DNA from: Mucilaginibacter kameinonensis
GTDB lineage: Bacteria > Bacteroidota > Bacteroidia > Sphingobacteriales > Sphingobacteriaceae
Reading direction: 5' to 3'
Assembly (NCBI RefSeq): GCF_003675385.1
Contig: NZ_RCWZ01000007.1
Coordinates: 62,001-126,000 of the forward strand
DNA: 64,000 bases
Shown: positions 8,134-15,826 of the stretch, piece by piece
Layout: each line of letters starts with the position of its first letter
Numbering within the stretch: position 1 is the stretch's first letter
Translations under genes and position numbers: made by a program
Notes under the pieces: generated by a model
Told to the model about the DNA's origin: nothing
The model's input: only the letters and a program-made list of their open reading frames with translations
The model's database searches: none

Positions 8134-8957
8134 ATGAGAAACTATATTTTGCTTGCCACACTTTGTTTGATTTTTTCGTGCAAAAGCAATACAAAACAAA
8201 CGCAGCAAGACAGTACTTCCATAACGGCTAATGCCGAAAGCTCTAATTTACTCATTAAAAAATTCAAGCCACTACTGCAAGGCACCTGGGTAAACAAGAC
8301 CTATATTGATAAGGTGGCAAAAACAAGATCGCCATTGGCGGCAGTGAAAGAAGCTGACGGCATATCATCTTTTAGCATAATACCGCAGACATGAAAGGCG
8401 ATAGTATTATTGTACCCGTTGGCTGGGATAATCATGACGGAAGTGACGTTACGTTATCATTTAAGAAAGGGAAGCGGCCTTCGTCGTTAATATTTGGAGC
8501 AGGCGAACTTTGTGCTGCTGTTGATCACCGTGATACTATCATAACTGTTTATTATCCTAATAATAAGGGTCAGATTAAAACCACTCCATTTATCAGGGCA
8601 AACTCCAAAGAGATAATGCAAATTGCAGATGGGATGTACCGCCTGATTAATAAGGTGCTTATTGCCGGAACCTATAATTTACAAGATTCCACAGCAAATT
8701 CCGTGGTAATGTTTAGTATTGATGGCAAAGTGCAAGGATTTCGTGGCTTTAAAAACTACACCATAAACATCGACCTTAACTCGGACGCAATGGATAATCT
8801 TGACGAGATCGGATTTAGGAATGATATAAAACATCATGCCAGCTACTCATTTAAGTTTGATGGCGATACGCTGAAGCTTTATGATACCAAACCCAACGCA
8901 GATTCGTCTTTATTGATTCTGGATAAATTAAGGTACAAATTGGTAAAACAAAAGTAA
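8134..8957 (+). pseudogene. Lipoprotein gene broken by a probable one-base frameshift
   Basis: Two frames overlap by ATGA at 8391-8394. The first (8134-8394, 86 codons) begins with a signal peptide and lipobox-like LIFSC with cysteine 16, then a Q/T/S-rich linker and LLQGTWVNKTYIDKV. The second (8391-8957, 188 codons) continues as an apparent C-terminal part without its own secretion signal. Just upstream of its ATG the second frame reads HNTAD, and one extra base near 8375 would join the frames as ...SF(S)HNTADMKGDSI. This suggests one lipoprotein of about 274 residues with a deletion or sequencing error. Translational coupling of two proteins is the alternative. The function is unknown. Confidence 0.6.
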
Positions 8958-8968
8958 GCTCAAACCCA

Positions 8969-9580
8969 TCATATCAACCTATCTTTAATCACCAAAGTCC
9001 CGGCAATCATATCATGTAAACACTGTTGCTGCTTATTAAAAAACGCTATCAAGTAACCGATAAAAAGGGTTAATACTGAAAATAACTTGGCAAGGTTACG
9101 GCCAATGGCTTTTCCAACGCTGATCCGGTTGCCATCCATATCCACTACTTTTATATTAAGCATTTGCTTACCGTAAGTAGCTTGCTTAACCGAGCTTTCC
9201 ATTACCACATGATAAATAAATTTGCCAATGGGTGTAAAAGCAATAATACCGATAGAGGTATAGATGCGGGTCTGCTTATCAGTAACGAACAGGAACACCG
9301 CCGCAGCCGCAAGCATTACAAATACCCCAAACATTATAAACCAGTCAAGCGCTGATGCCAGCCAGCGCTGATCAAAGCTGCCGTAATATTGCATGAGCAG
9401 CTTTGGCCGGGCAAAGCCGAACAGTTCCCGTAACTCGGTAATTTCCTGGGCTTCCTTGTAATCCACCATGTCATCGGTCTTAACAAAATCGCCGGGCTTT
9501 ATGCCGCGCGTTTTGAGCTCGGGGATGGTAAACGGCCCTTCGGGTTTACCGTTGATGACTAAAATGTAGGATTGGGACAT
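8969..9580 (-). CDS. RDD family membrane protein with N-terminal GYF_2-like domain
   Basis: A 203-residue protein. Residues 1-55 (YILVINGKPEGPFTIPELK, then IKPGDFVKTDDM) match the GYF_2 fold, which is seen at the N-terminus of many bacterial membrane proteins. Residues 64-200 form an RDD domain: an R-x-x-A-x-x-x-D start (QRWLASALDWFI), two to three membrane helices and the conserved TYGKQMLNIKVVD loop, closing with an LHDMIAGTLV motif. The family's role is poorly known; some members are Na+/H+ antiporters. The gene stands alone on the minus strand, converging with the frameshifted lipoprotein gene. Confidence 0.85.
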   Translation of the reverse strand: MSQSYILVINGKPEGPFTIPELKTRGIKPGDFVKTDDMVDYKEAQEITELRELFGFARPKLLMQYYGSFDQRWLASALDWFIMFGVFVMLAAAAVFLFVTDKQTRIYTSIGIIAFTPIGKFIYHVVMESSVKQATYGKQMLNIKVVDMDGNRISVGKAIGRNLAKLFSVLTLFIGYLIAFFNKQQQCLHDMIAGTLVIKDRLI

Positions 9581-9603
9581 GAGAAGAGCGATTACATAAC
9601 CAT

Positions 9604-9686
9604 ATCATTGCGAAGAGGAACGACCAAGCAATTGCATGCAGGGCCGACCTACCTCAGTGCGATTGCCACGCTTCGCTCGCAATGAC
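9604..9686. repeat. Dispersed palindromic element, family A, copy 2
   Basis: Left end atcattgcgaagaggaacga, right end gattgccacgcttcgctcgcaatgac without the last bases. The arms are more diverged than in other copies. It sits between the RDD gene and the metallo-hydrolase gene. Confidence 0.6.
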
Positions 9687-9710
9687 ATATTTTAATTGTT
9701 TTTTATTCCT

Positions 9711-10709
9711 CTAAGATAGATATTCCTTCCACCAATCAGAATTATAAGCACCTTTTACCTCCGTTGGTTCACCGGGTTTGGGGACAAATAAATTGATATG
9801 TTTTTGTTTAGCCATAGGCACCAACCATTCGATGGGCTCGTACCAGGCGTGCGGGGCCAGGTTAAATGTACCATAGTGGATAGGCATCATCAGTTTGCCT
9901 TTTAGATCAAGATGCGCGTTTGAGGCATTATCCGGTCCCATGTGAATATCGGGCCAGAATTTTCCGTATGCACCTATTTCCAGCATGGTCAAATCAAACG
10001 GGCCAAAGGCCTCTCCTATCGCTTTAAATTCAGGAGAATACCCTGAATCGGCACCAAAATAAATATTGTGTTCAGGTCCTTTAATCACAAATGATGACCA
10101 GAGCGTTTCGTTCCTCCCAGTAATTCCCCTGCCCGAAAAATGGCGCGATGGCGTTGACGTAAGAACAATTTCATTGCCGATCATCGCGCTATCACCCCAA
10201 TCCATTTCGGTAATAAAATTGGCGGCCATGCCCCAGCGGGTTAAATATTGGGCTACCCCCACCGAGCAGAAAAAGGGAATATTTTTATCGGCGAAAAATT
10301 TGATCGTAGCTTTATCCAAATGGTCATAATGGTCATGCGACTGGATCACGGCATCCAGCGGGGGCAAATCTTGGAGTGCTATCGGTGGTTTAAAAAACCG
10401 TTTTGGCCCAAACGATTGCGAAAACGAGACCCTGTCGCTCCAAACCGGATCGGTAAGGATACGTTTTCCGTCTATCTCAATCAGAATGCTGGAATGGCCA
10501 ATCCAGGTAATGCGTAAACCCGATGCCGGTGGCGTGTTATAAACTGATGGATCTGTTTTAAACGGTCCTAAAGTTTTTTTAGGCGTATTCTCAGCTTTAT
10601 TATTCATGTATTCCCTCAAAATAGGGATCATTTTGCCAAAGCCGGCTTCGTCGGTAGGTATAGTATTTTGATATTTTTGTCCTTTTTTTCGCGATGCGGG
10701 TAAACTCAT
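9711..10709 (-). CDS. Metallo-beta-lactamase-fold hydrolase (UlaG / NAPE-PLD-like)
   Basis: A 332-residue zinc-dependent hydrolase. The metal motif HDHYDHLD is at residues 125-132. Further ligands are likely the histidine of TPSRHFSGRG, the aspartate of FGADSGY and the histidine of PIHYGTF. The TWIGHSSILIEIDGKRILTDPVW opening and the FGP/GAYGKFWPDIHM segments place it with the group related to N-acylphosphatidylethanolamine phospholipase D and UlaG. The N-terminus is charged rather than hydrophobic and no signal peptide is seen. The substrate, a phospholipid or another phosphodiester/lactone, cannot be told from sequence. It lies downstream of an alpha/beta hydrolase gene on the same strand. 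Confidence 0.85.
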   Translation of the reverse strand: MSLPASRKKGQKYQNTIPTDEAGFGKMIPILREYMNNKAENTPKKTLGPFKTDPSVYNTPPASGLRITWIGHSSILIEIDGKRILTDPVWSDRVSFSQSFGPKRFFKPPIALQDLPPLDAVIQSHDHYDHLDKATIKFFADKNIPFFCSVGVAQYLTRWGMAANFITEMDWGDSAMIGNEIVLTSTPSRHFSGRGITGRNETLWSSFVIKGPEHNIYFGADSGYSPEFKAIGEAFGPFDLTMLEIGAYGKFWPDIHMGPDNASNAHLDLKGKLMMPIHYGTFNLAPHAWYEPIEWLVPMAKQKHINLFVPKPGEPTEVKGAYNSDWWKEYLS

Positions 10710-10787
10710 AACAGCAATTATAGTACTTATGTCAGGTATGATATAAGTAACGCAAAAAAGTTACGATTGGTTGAATGGGAAGAACTT

Positions 10788-11618
10788 TTATTTACTTAAG
10801 AATGATATTGCCGTATCACAAAACTCAATTAACGGAGCTGGTAAGACGTCGCTGTCAAAAGGATGCAAACCTCCAAAAGTATGGTCAGCCTCTTTTTGTA
10901 CGATGTATTCGGCAGTAGGATTAGCTTCGTGCAACTGCTGCGAATGACTAACGGGTACCGTAGGATCGGCATCACCATGAATAATTAGCCATGGCTGGGT
11001 TATTTTAGCAGCCTGCTTTAAAATATCTAACCTAAGCGGATTACTATCCAGATCATCTAACAAAGTTGATTTCACAGGCATTTGCTGATCTGTACGTTTA
11101 TTTTCAAAATAAAAAACACCTTGCAGGCGCCACTGTGCCTCTATTTGTTTAGGCCACAAATTTCGGAAACCGGATATGGAAGCCATACTCACCAATTTTT
11201 TGATCCGCGGATCTTCGGCCGTTTTGATGATACTTACGCCGCCACCCATGCTATGGCCAATGAGGTATACGCCATCGGCAACAGGTATGCTCGCGCCGCT
11301 GCAGGCAAAATCAATGATGGTATCCAGATCTTCCAGTTCGATAGAGACGGTATTATCTGCAAAAGCAGTCAGATCTGCAAAATCTTGAGGATGTGCAGGC
11401 GTTGTGCCATTATGCGAAAAATTAAATTTCAGGAAACGGAAGCCATTTTTGACAAAGTACCGGGCCAGCAGATCATGCGTGCCCCAATCTTTAAAGCCCT
11501 TAAAACCATGAGCAAAAATTACCAGCGGCACGTTTTTAAAAGCATCGTCATAGGTAACATCAATAAGCATTGGTCGGCCTTTGGCGCCGGGAAGGGTAAA
11601 ATTATCTTTCCTGATCAT
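10788..11618 (-). CDS. Alpha/beta hydrolase (dienelactone hydrolase / acylaminopeptidase-like)
   Basis: From the ATG at 11618 the protein has 276 residues. An alternative start at 11735 would add 39 residues encoded by repeat-like intergenic DNA, so the shorter form is preferred. The oxyanion-side HGFKG is at residues 37-41, the nucleophile S123 is in GHSMGGG, and the acid and base are in HGDADPTVP and EADHTFGG near the C-terminus. There is no signal peptide. The family includes esterases and peptidases and the substrate is unknown. It is followed on the same strand, 78 bases later, by the metallo-beta-lactamase-fold hydrolase. Confidence 0.85.
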   Translation of the reverse strand: MIRKDNFTLPGAKGRPMLIDVTYDDAFKNVPLVIFAHGFKGFKDWGTHDLLARYFVKNGFRFLKFNFSHNGTTPAHPQDFADLTAFADNTVSIELEDLDTIIDFACSGASIPVADGVYLIGHSMGGGVSIIKTAEDPRIKKLVSMASISGFRNLWPKQIEAQWRLQGVFYFENKRTDQQMPVKSTLLDDLDSNPLRLDILKQAAKITQPWLIIHGDADPTVPVSHSQQLHEANPTAEYIVQKEADHTFGGLHPFDSDVLPAPLIEFCDTAISFLSK

Positions 11619-11752
11619 GGCGGCTAAGTTAATATTAACCGGGATATTATTTCGGGAGCTGTCTAATGTAATTAGGCTAAAGCCCCTCTTTGCTAACCCG
11701 ATCCGTTGGCTAAAGCCAACGGCAATGAAAAACACAAGCTATTCAAAAGGAA

Positions 11753-11836
11753 GCGTCATTGCGAGGCACGAAGCAATCCCAAACTATACAGAGCGGATTT
11801 GCTAATCGGGGATTGCTTCGTGCCTCGCAATGACGC
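11753..11836. repeat. Dispersed palindromic element, family A, copy 3
   Basis: A clean copy: gcgtcattgcgaggcacgaa at the left end and its near-exact complement, ttcgtgcctcgcaatgacgc, at the right. The centre carries cccaaactatacagagcg and a second short hairpin. Confidence 0.8.
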
Positions 11837-11856
11837 TTTTTGTAATATCGTTTCCC

Positions 11857-13383
11857 TTACACCCTTTTCCCGTTAAAAGTGATATTATACAAATCTGTGC
11901 GCCTGTCTTTAATATTTTGTACGCTGCCGTACTCATGCAGCTCGTCCAGTAAGGACAGGTCAACATCGGCAATTACTATCATCTCGGTATTCGGCGTGGC
12001 TTCAGATTGAATACCATTAGTTGGGAAACCAAAATCAGATGGTGTAAATACCGCCGATTGTGCATAGCTCACCCCCATATTGTTCACATTAGGCAGGTTG
12101 CCAACACAGCCGGCTATGGCAACATAGCATTCATTTTCGACGGCGCGGGCCTGGGCGCAAAACTTAACCCTGTTATAGCCATTTTGCGTATCGGTAAGGA
12201 AGGGCACAAACAGAATCTGCATATCCTGCCCAGCCAAAATGCGCGACAGCTCCGGGAACTCCACGTCATAACAGATCAGGATGCCTACCTTACCGGCGTC
12301 GGTTTCAAACACCCGCACTTCATCACCACCGCGGATGCCCCATGAGCTGATCTCCGATGGTGTTGGATGGATCTTGTAAACCTCCTCCATGCTACCGTTG
12401 CGGCGCAGCAGGTAGGATACGTTATACAGCGATTCTTCATCAATTTTAGGCATGCTGCCCGCTATGATATTCACGTTGTAGGATACGGCCAGTTTGCCAA
12501 ATTCTTCAACAATCTGCTGAGTATATTTTGCCAGCTCACGCATGGCTTTGGCTGTATCCATGTGGTTATAATCGGCCATGAGGGGCGTGTTAAACAGCTC
12601 GGGGAACAGGATAAAATCGGCCTGGTAATCGCTCACCGCGTCAACAAAGTATTCGGCATGTTTAAGCAACTCGCTGATATTGTTATAAGAGCGCATTTGC
12701 CACTGAACCAGCCCAATACGCACTACCGTTTTATGATTAATAGCATCGCTTACCTCTTCATAATAAACATTGTTCCACTCTATAAGCGTAGCAAAACCCT
12801 TTGAACGGCTATCCTCCGGCAGGTAGTTTTTCAGTACTTTACGTACGTGAAAATCATTAGATAGCTGGAATGAAAGTGTAGGATCGTAGATCTCCTTGTA
12901 TTTCACCTTGTCGATATACTGCCTGGGAGTAAGCTCGTTCTGATATTTCTGATAATTGGGGATGCGCCCCCCAGCAATAATACTTTTCAGGTTTAGTTTT
13001 TCGCACAATGCCTTGCGTGCCTCATAAAGGCGCCGGGCCAGACGCAGACCACGGTGGTTAGGATGAATAAAAATATCTATGCCATAAAGTACATCGCCGT
13101 TTTCATTGTGGGTTTTAAATGTGCTATCGCCCGTTATTTGTTTATAGGTATGATTATCTCCAAATTTTTGATAGTCAACAATAATCGATAACGCGCAGCC
13201 GACTACCACATCGTTCACGGTTACACAGATCTGCCCTTCGGGGAAAAGTTTAATGAGCTTTTTGATGGAATTGGCATCCCAATAGTCCTCATCCATATCC
13301 ATATAAGCCGACTTCATCGACTTTTTAAGTTCCTGATAATCCTGTACTTCCAGGTTACGTAGTTCTACACTTTGCAGATCCAT
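11857..13383 (-). CDS. GNAT acetyltransferase fused to carbon-nitrogen hydrolase (nitrilase superfamily)
   Basis: A 508-residue two-domain protein. Residues 1 to about 200 are a GNAT acetyltransferase with the acetyl-CoA loop around HPNHRGLRLARRLYEAR. Residues from about 220 to 500 are a nitrilase/amidase domain with the full catalytic triad: the glutamate in LFPELFNTP, the lysine in VYKIHPTPSE and the cysteine in GILICYDVEFPEL. The fusion is a known architecture in Bacteroidota, but its substrate is not established. A likely chemistry is coupled acylation and deamidation of a small amine, which is inference. The gene stands between repeat copy A3 and the DoxX gene, all on the minus strand. 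Confidence 0.9.
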   Translation of the reverse strand: MDLQSVELRNLEVQDYQELKKSMKSAYMDMDEDYWDANSIKKLIKLFPEGQICVTVNDVVVGCALSIIVDYQKFGDNHTYKQITGDSTFKTHNENGDVLYGIDIFIHPNHRGLRLARRLYEARKALCEKLNLKSIIAGGRIPNYQKYQNELTPRQYIDKVKYKEIYDPTLSFQLSNDFHVRKVLKNYLPEDSRSKGFATLIEWNNVYYEEVSDAINHKTVVRIGLVQWQMRSYNNISELLKHAEYFVDAVSDYQADFILFPELFNTPLMADYNHMDTAKAMRELAKYTQQIVEEFGKLAVSYNVNIIAGSMPKIDEESLYNVSYLLRRNGSMEEVYKIHPTPSEISSWGIRGGDEVRVFETDAGKVGILICYDVEFPELSRILAGQDMQILFVPFLTDTQNGYNRVKFCAQARAVENECYVAIAGCVGNLPNVNNMGVSYAQSAVFTPSDFGFPTNGIQSEATPNTEMIVIADVDLSLLDELHEYGSVQNIKDRRTDLYNITFNGKRV

Positions 13384-13537
13384 AGTTTTTTGTTACGATC
13401 AGTATTTTTACGCTACGCTACATACCGAAAACAAGATGCTTCCAAATGCAACATGACAAAGTTTGTTTATTGCAGTGCAGGGCAAACCAATGAGCCGCCC
13501 CATCACTGTACTCCCAACATCCAAAAGCTCAATTGGT

Positions 13538-13927
13538 TTAAAGTAATTTTTCGCGATCGCTGGTATGCCACCAAACCCAATAGATTAGTACAAATTGTGC
13601 CGCAAGCCTGAGCCAGGCAAAAAAAGGCGTAATTGTCATCCCCTCAACCTTAAACGGCGCGTCAAATATCATCCCAATATGCACGCTCAGAAAGGCAATC
13701 AGCATAAGCACAATGCCCCAGCCCGCCCAATACCTTGTTTTTGTTGAGATAAGTAATAAACCAAGTGTTATTTCCACAACACCCGCCACCATATTTAACG
13801 CTTTCGGATATAGCAGGTTATGAGGCATTACTGCGTAGTAAAAACCAGGATCGCGGAAGTGGTTAAGGCCGGCAAGCACGTAAAATGCTACAAGTATTAT
13901 CAGGCTTATTTTTTTAAACTTATTCAT
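13538..13927 (-). CDS. DoxX-like four-helix membrane protein
   Basis: A 129-residue integral membrane protein with four hydrophobic segments (about residues 8-22, 44-61, 68-86 and 103-120). The pattern LAGLNHFRDPGFYYAVMP followed by NMVAGVVEITLGLLLI matches the DoxX/DoxD-like superfamily. Members are linked to quinone redox chemistry in archaea, but bacterial members like this have no settled role. It is transcribed away from hemA. There is no evident promoter in the 120 bases between them apart from the one assigned to hemA. Confidence 0.8.
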   Translation of the reverse strand: MNKFKKISLIILVAFYVLAGLNHFRDPGFYYAVMPHNLLYPKALNMVAGVVEITLGLLLISTKTRYWAGWGIVLMLIAFLSVHIGMIFDAPFKVEGMTITPFFAWLRLAAQFVLIYWVWWHTSDREKLL

Positions 13928-14038
13928 GATTTAATTTACAAATATTTTGTTATACGCACCACAAAACAGTTTAAATACTGCAAAGCAAGCCGTTTTTATA
14001 ATTTATAACCATTCCAAATAAGCCTGTTTGACAAAGTG

Positions 14039-14072
14039 TTGACATAGGATGTGCCGAATAGTGATACTTTTG
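14039..14072 (+). promoter_or_regulatory. Candidate promoter of hemA (TTG, 23-base spacer, TACTTTTG)
   Basis: TACTTTTG at 14065-14072 matches TAnnTTTG exactly and TTG at 14039-14041 is an upstream -33-like element. Transcription would begin near 14079, downstream of the GTG at 14051, so it supports initiation at the TTG codon at 14096. hemC has a similar arrangement. Confidence 0.5.
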
Positions 14073-14095
14073 TTCGGTCAAATTTTAAAACTGCT

Positions 14096-15322
14096 TTGAA
14101 GTATCTAAAGGTAATAGCTTTTACGCACAAACAGATTGAACTGAAGGAATTGGGTAGATTGGTGGTTTGCCAGGAAAATCTGACAGATAAACTTGCGCAG
14201 GTTAAAGAGCAGTTTAACATCCCCGAAATTTTTTACCTGGCTACCTGTAACCGTGTTGAGTTTGTGATGACAACCCCACAAGCGGTTGATAAAGACTTTG
14301 CCAAAAAATTCATAGAAGCCTTTAACACAGAGCTTTGCCACGATTCGTTGAGCACTTTCATGAATAGCGCGTCTATTTACGAAGATCAGGAAGCCATGGT
14401 TCACCTGTTACGTACTTCTTGTTCGTTAGAGAGTTTGATCGTGGGCGAAAAAGAGATCCTTGCTCAGTTACGCCGGGCATATGAACATTGCAAAGAGGCT
14501 GGCCTAACCGGCGATGCCATGCGCATGATCATGAATTGCGTGGTAAAAACAGCCAAGGAGGTTTACACACATACCAATATCTCCAAAAACCCAATCTCGG
14601 TAGTATCGCTGGCTTACCGCAAGCTTAAAGACCTTAATCTTTGCTCAAATGCCCGAATCCTCATCATCGGTGCAGGCGAAACCAACCGCAACATTTCCAA
14701 ATATCTTCAAAAACATAAATTTTCAAACTTCGCGGTATTTAACCGTACTGTGGCCAATGCCGAAAAATTAGCTGCCGATTTGGGTGGTGAGGCCTTTGAC
14801 CTGGAAGCTTTGAAAACTTACAATAAAGGTTTTGATGCCATTATCACCTGCACATCAGCAGTTGAGCCTATCATCACTACCGAGATTTACCAATCGCTGT
14901 TAAACGGCGAAACAGGCAGGAAAACGATAGTTGACCTTGCCATCCCTAATGATACCGCTCCCGAAGTATTGGAGCAATTCCCGGTTAACTTTATCGAAGT
15001 ACATTCCCTTAACGAGGTTGCCAAAAAGAACCTGCAGGAACGCTATCACGAACTGGTACACGCCGAAGCTATTATTGAGCAAAACATTGCCGAGTTTGTA
15101 CAGCAGCTTAAACAGCGCCGTATTGAAGTAGCCATGCGCCAGGTGCCTGAAAAAATCAAAGAGATCCGCAACAATGCCATCAACACCGTTTTTGCCGACG
15201 AGGTACAAGGTCTGGATGAGCAATCACGCGAGATTTTAGAAAAGGTGATCAACTACATGGAGAAAAAATATATCAGCGTACCCATGATCATGGCGAAGGA
15301 TATATTAATCAATGAAAATTGA
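14096..15322 (+). CDS. hemA: Glutamyl-tRNA reductase, probable TTG start
   Basis: The NADPH-dependent enzyme that reduces glutamyl-tRNA to glutamate-1-semialdehyde, the first step of C5 heme synthesis. With the TTG start it has 408 residues. The catalytic cysteine is C51 in LATCNRVEF, SLIVGEKEILAQ is the tRNA/substrate region, IIGAGETNRNISKYL is the Rossmann NADPH loop and the helical dimerisation tail is complete. The longest frame starts at GTG 14051, adding 15 residues (PNSDTFVRSNFKTA plus Met) that overlap the predicted promoter. Family members typically begin at the KYLKVIAFTHKQ block, so TTG at 14096 is preferred. It is about 8.5 kb from the other heme genes. Confidence 0.93.
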   Translation: MKYLKVIAFTHKQIELKELGRLVVCQENLTDKLAQVKEQFNIPEIFYLATCNRVEFVMTTPQAVDKDFAKKFIEAFNTELCHDSLSTFMNSASIYEDQEAMVHLLRTSCSLESLIVGEKEILAQLRRAYEHCKEAGLTGDAMRMIMNCVVKTAKEVYTHTNISKNPISVVSLAYRKLKDLNLCSNARILIIGAGETNRNISKYLQKHKFSNFAVFNRTVANAEKLAADLGGEAFDLEALKTYNKGFDAIITCTSAVEPIITTEIYQSLLNGETGRKTIVDLAIPNDTAPEVLEQFPVNFIEVHSLNEVAKKNLQERYHELVHAEAIIEQNIAEFVQQLKQRRIEVAMRQVPEKIKEIRNNAINTVFADEVQGLDEQSREILEKVINYMEKKYISVPMIMAKDILINEN

Positions 15323-15826
15323 TACTGTCTGAATCAGAATTTACAGAATTTGAGAATTTACAGAATTAATTAACACTGGACGAAGTTACGCTTCGCTAAA
15401 CTTCGTCCTAAAATGGTTTAAGCTTTCAGCTTAAGCCAGCGAACGCTGTATATCATTAGCATACAAAAATCCGGCGTTTATACTGCACACTATAAAATAT
15501 TGGTTCATACGCCTGCAGGCCTTAAGTTCATTGGCCGGTATCCGCTACCATCCCTAACGCAGGGTTTTTCTTCTATACGTCTTATGCCCAAAATGTGGCT
15601 CCTGCTACCGACCAAAGTTACCGTCAGTAACTTCGTCTGAACGGACAAATCCTTCCGAATAAAAATATATCAAGTTAATAAATTGTTTATTTAATAATAT
15701 CAGCATCAAATACCTTTAATATTATTTCAAATAGGCAAGTTTATTTTTTTTTGTACTTTTCGATACCTTTAAAAAGTAACCAAACCTAATCTAACTCATA
15801 TATTAATCATCATAAACCTATCTTTC
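15323..15826. other. 504-base gene-free region with repeats
   Basis: No convincing gene. It holds an AGAATTTACAGAATTT-type repeat near 15336-15368, a palindrome ggacgaagttacgcttcg...cttcgtcc at 15378-15408 (family F) that could act as a terminator for hemA, a mixed segment around 15450-15650, and an AT-rich stretch from about 15660. A near-match to the promoter element, TACTTTTC, lies near 15755 about 65 bases before the beta-helix gene. Confidence 0.5.
15378..15408. repeat. Palindromic element, family F, copy 1
   Basis: ggacgaagttacgcttcg at the left, cttcgtcc at the right. Related copies lie at 17796-17828 and 17896-17937, so the beta-helix gene is bracketed by this family. Confidence 0.55.

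Noticed and set aside
8391..8394. ATGA overlap considered as a programmed frameshift or a coupled two-gene lipoprotein system
   Set aside because: No slippery heptamer or pseudoknot seen; a plain frameshift explains the in-frame HNTAD better.
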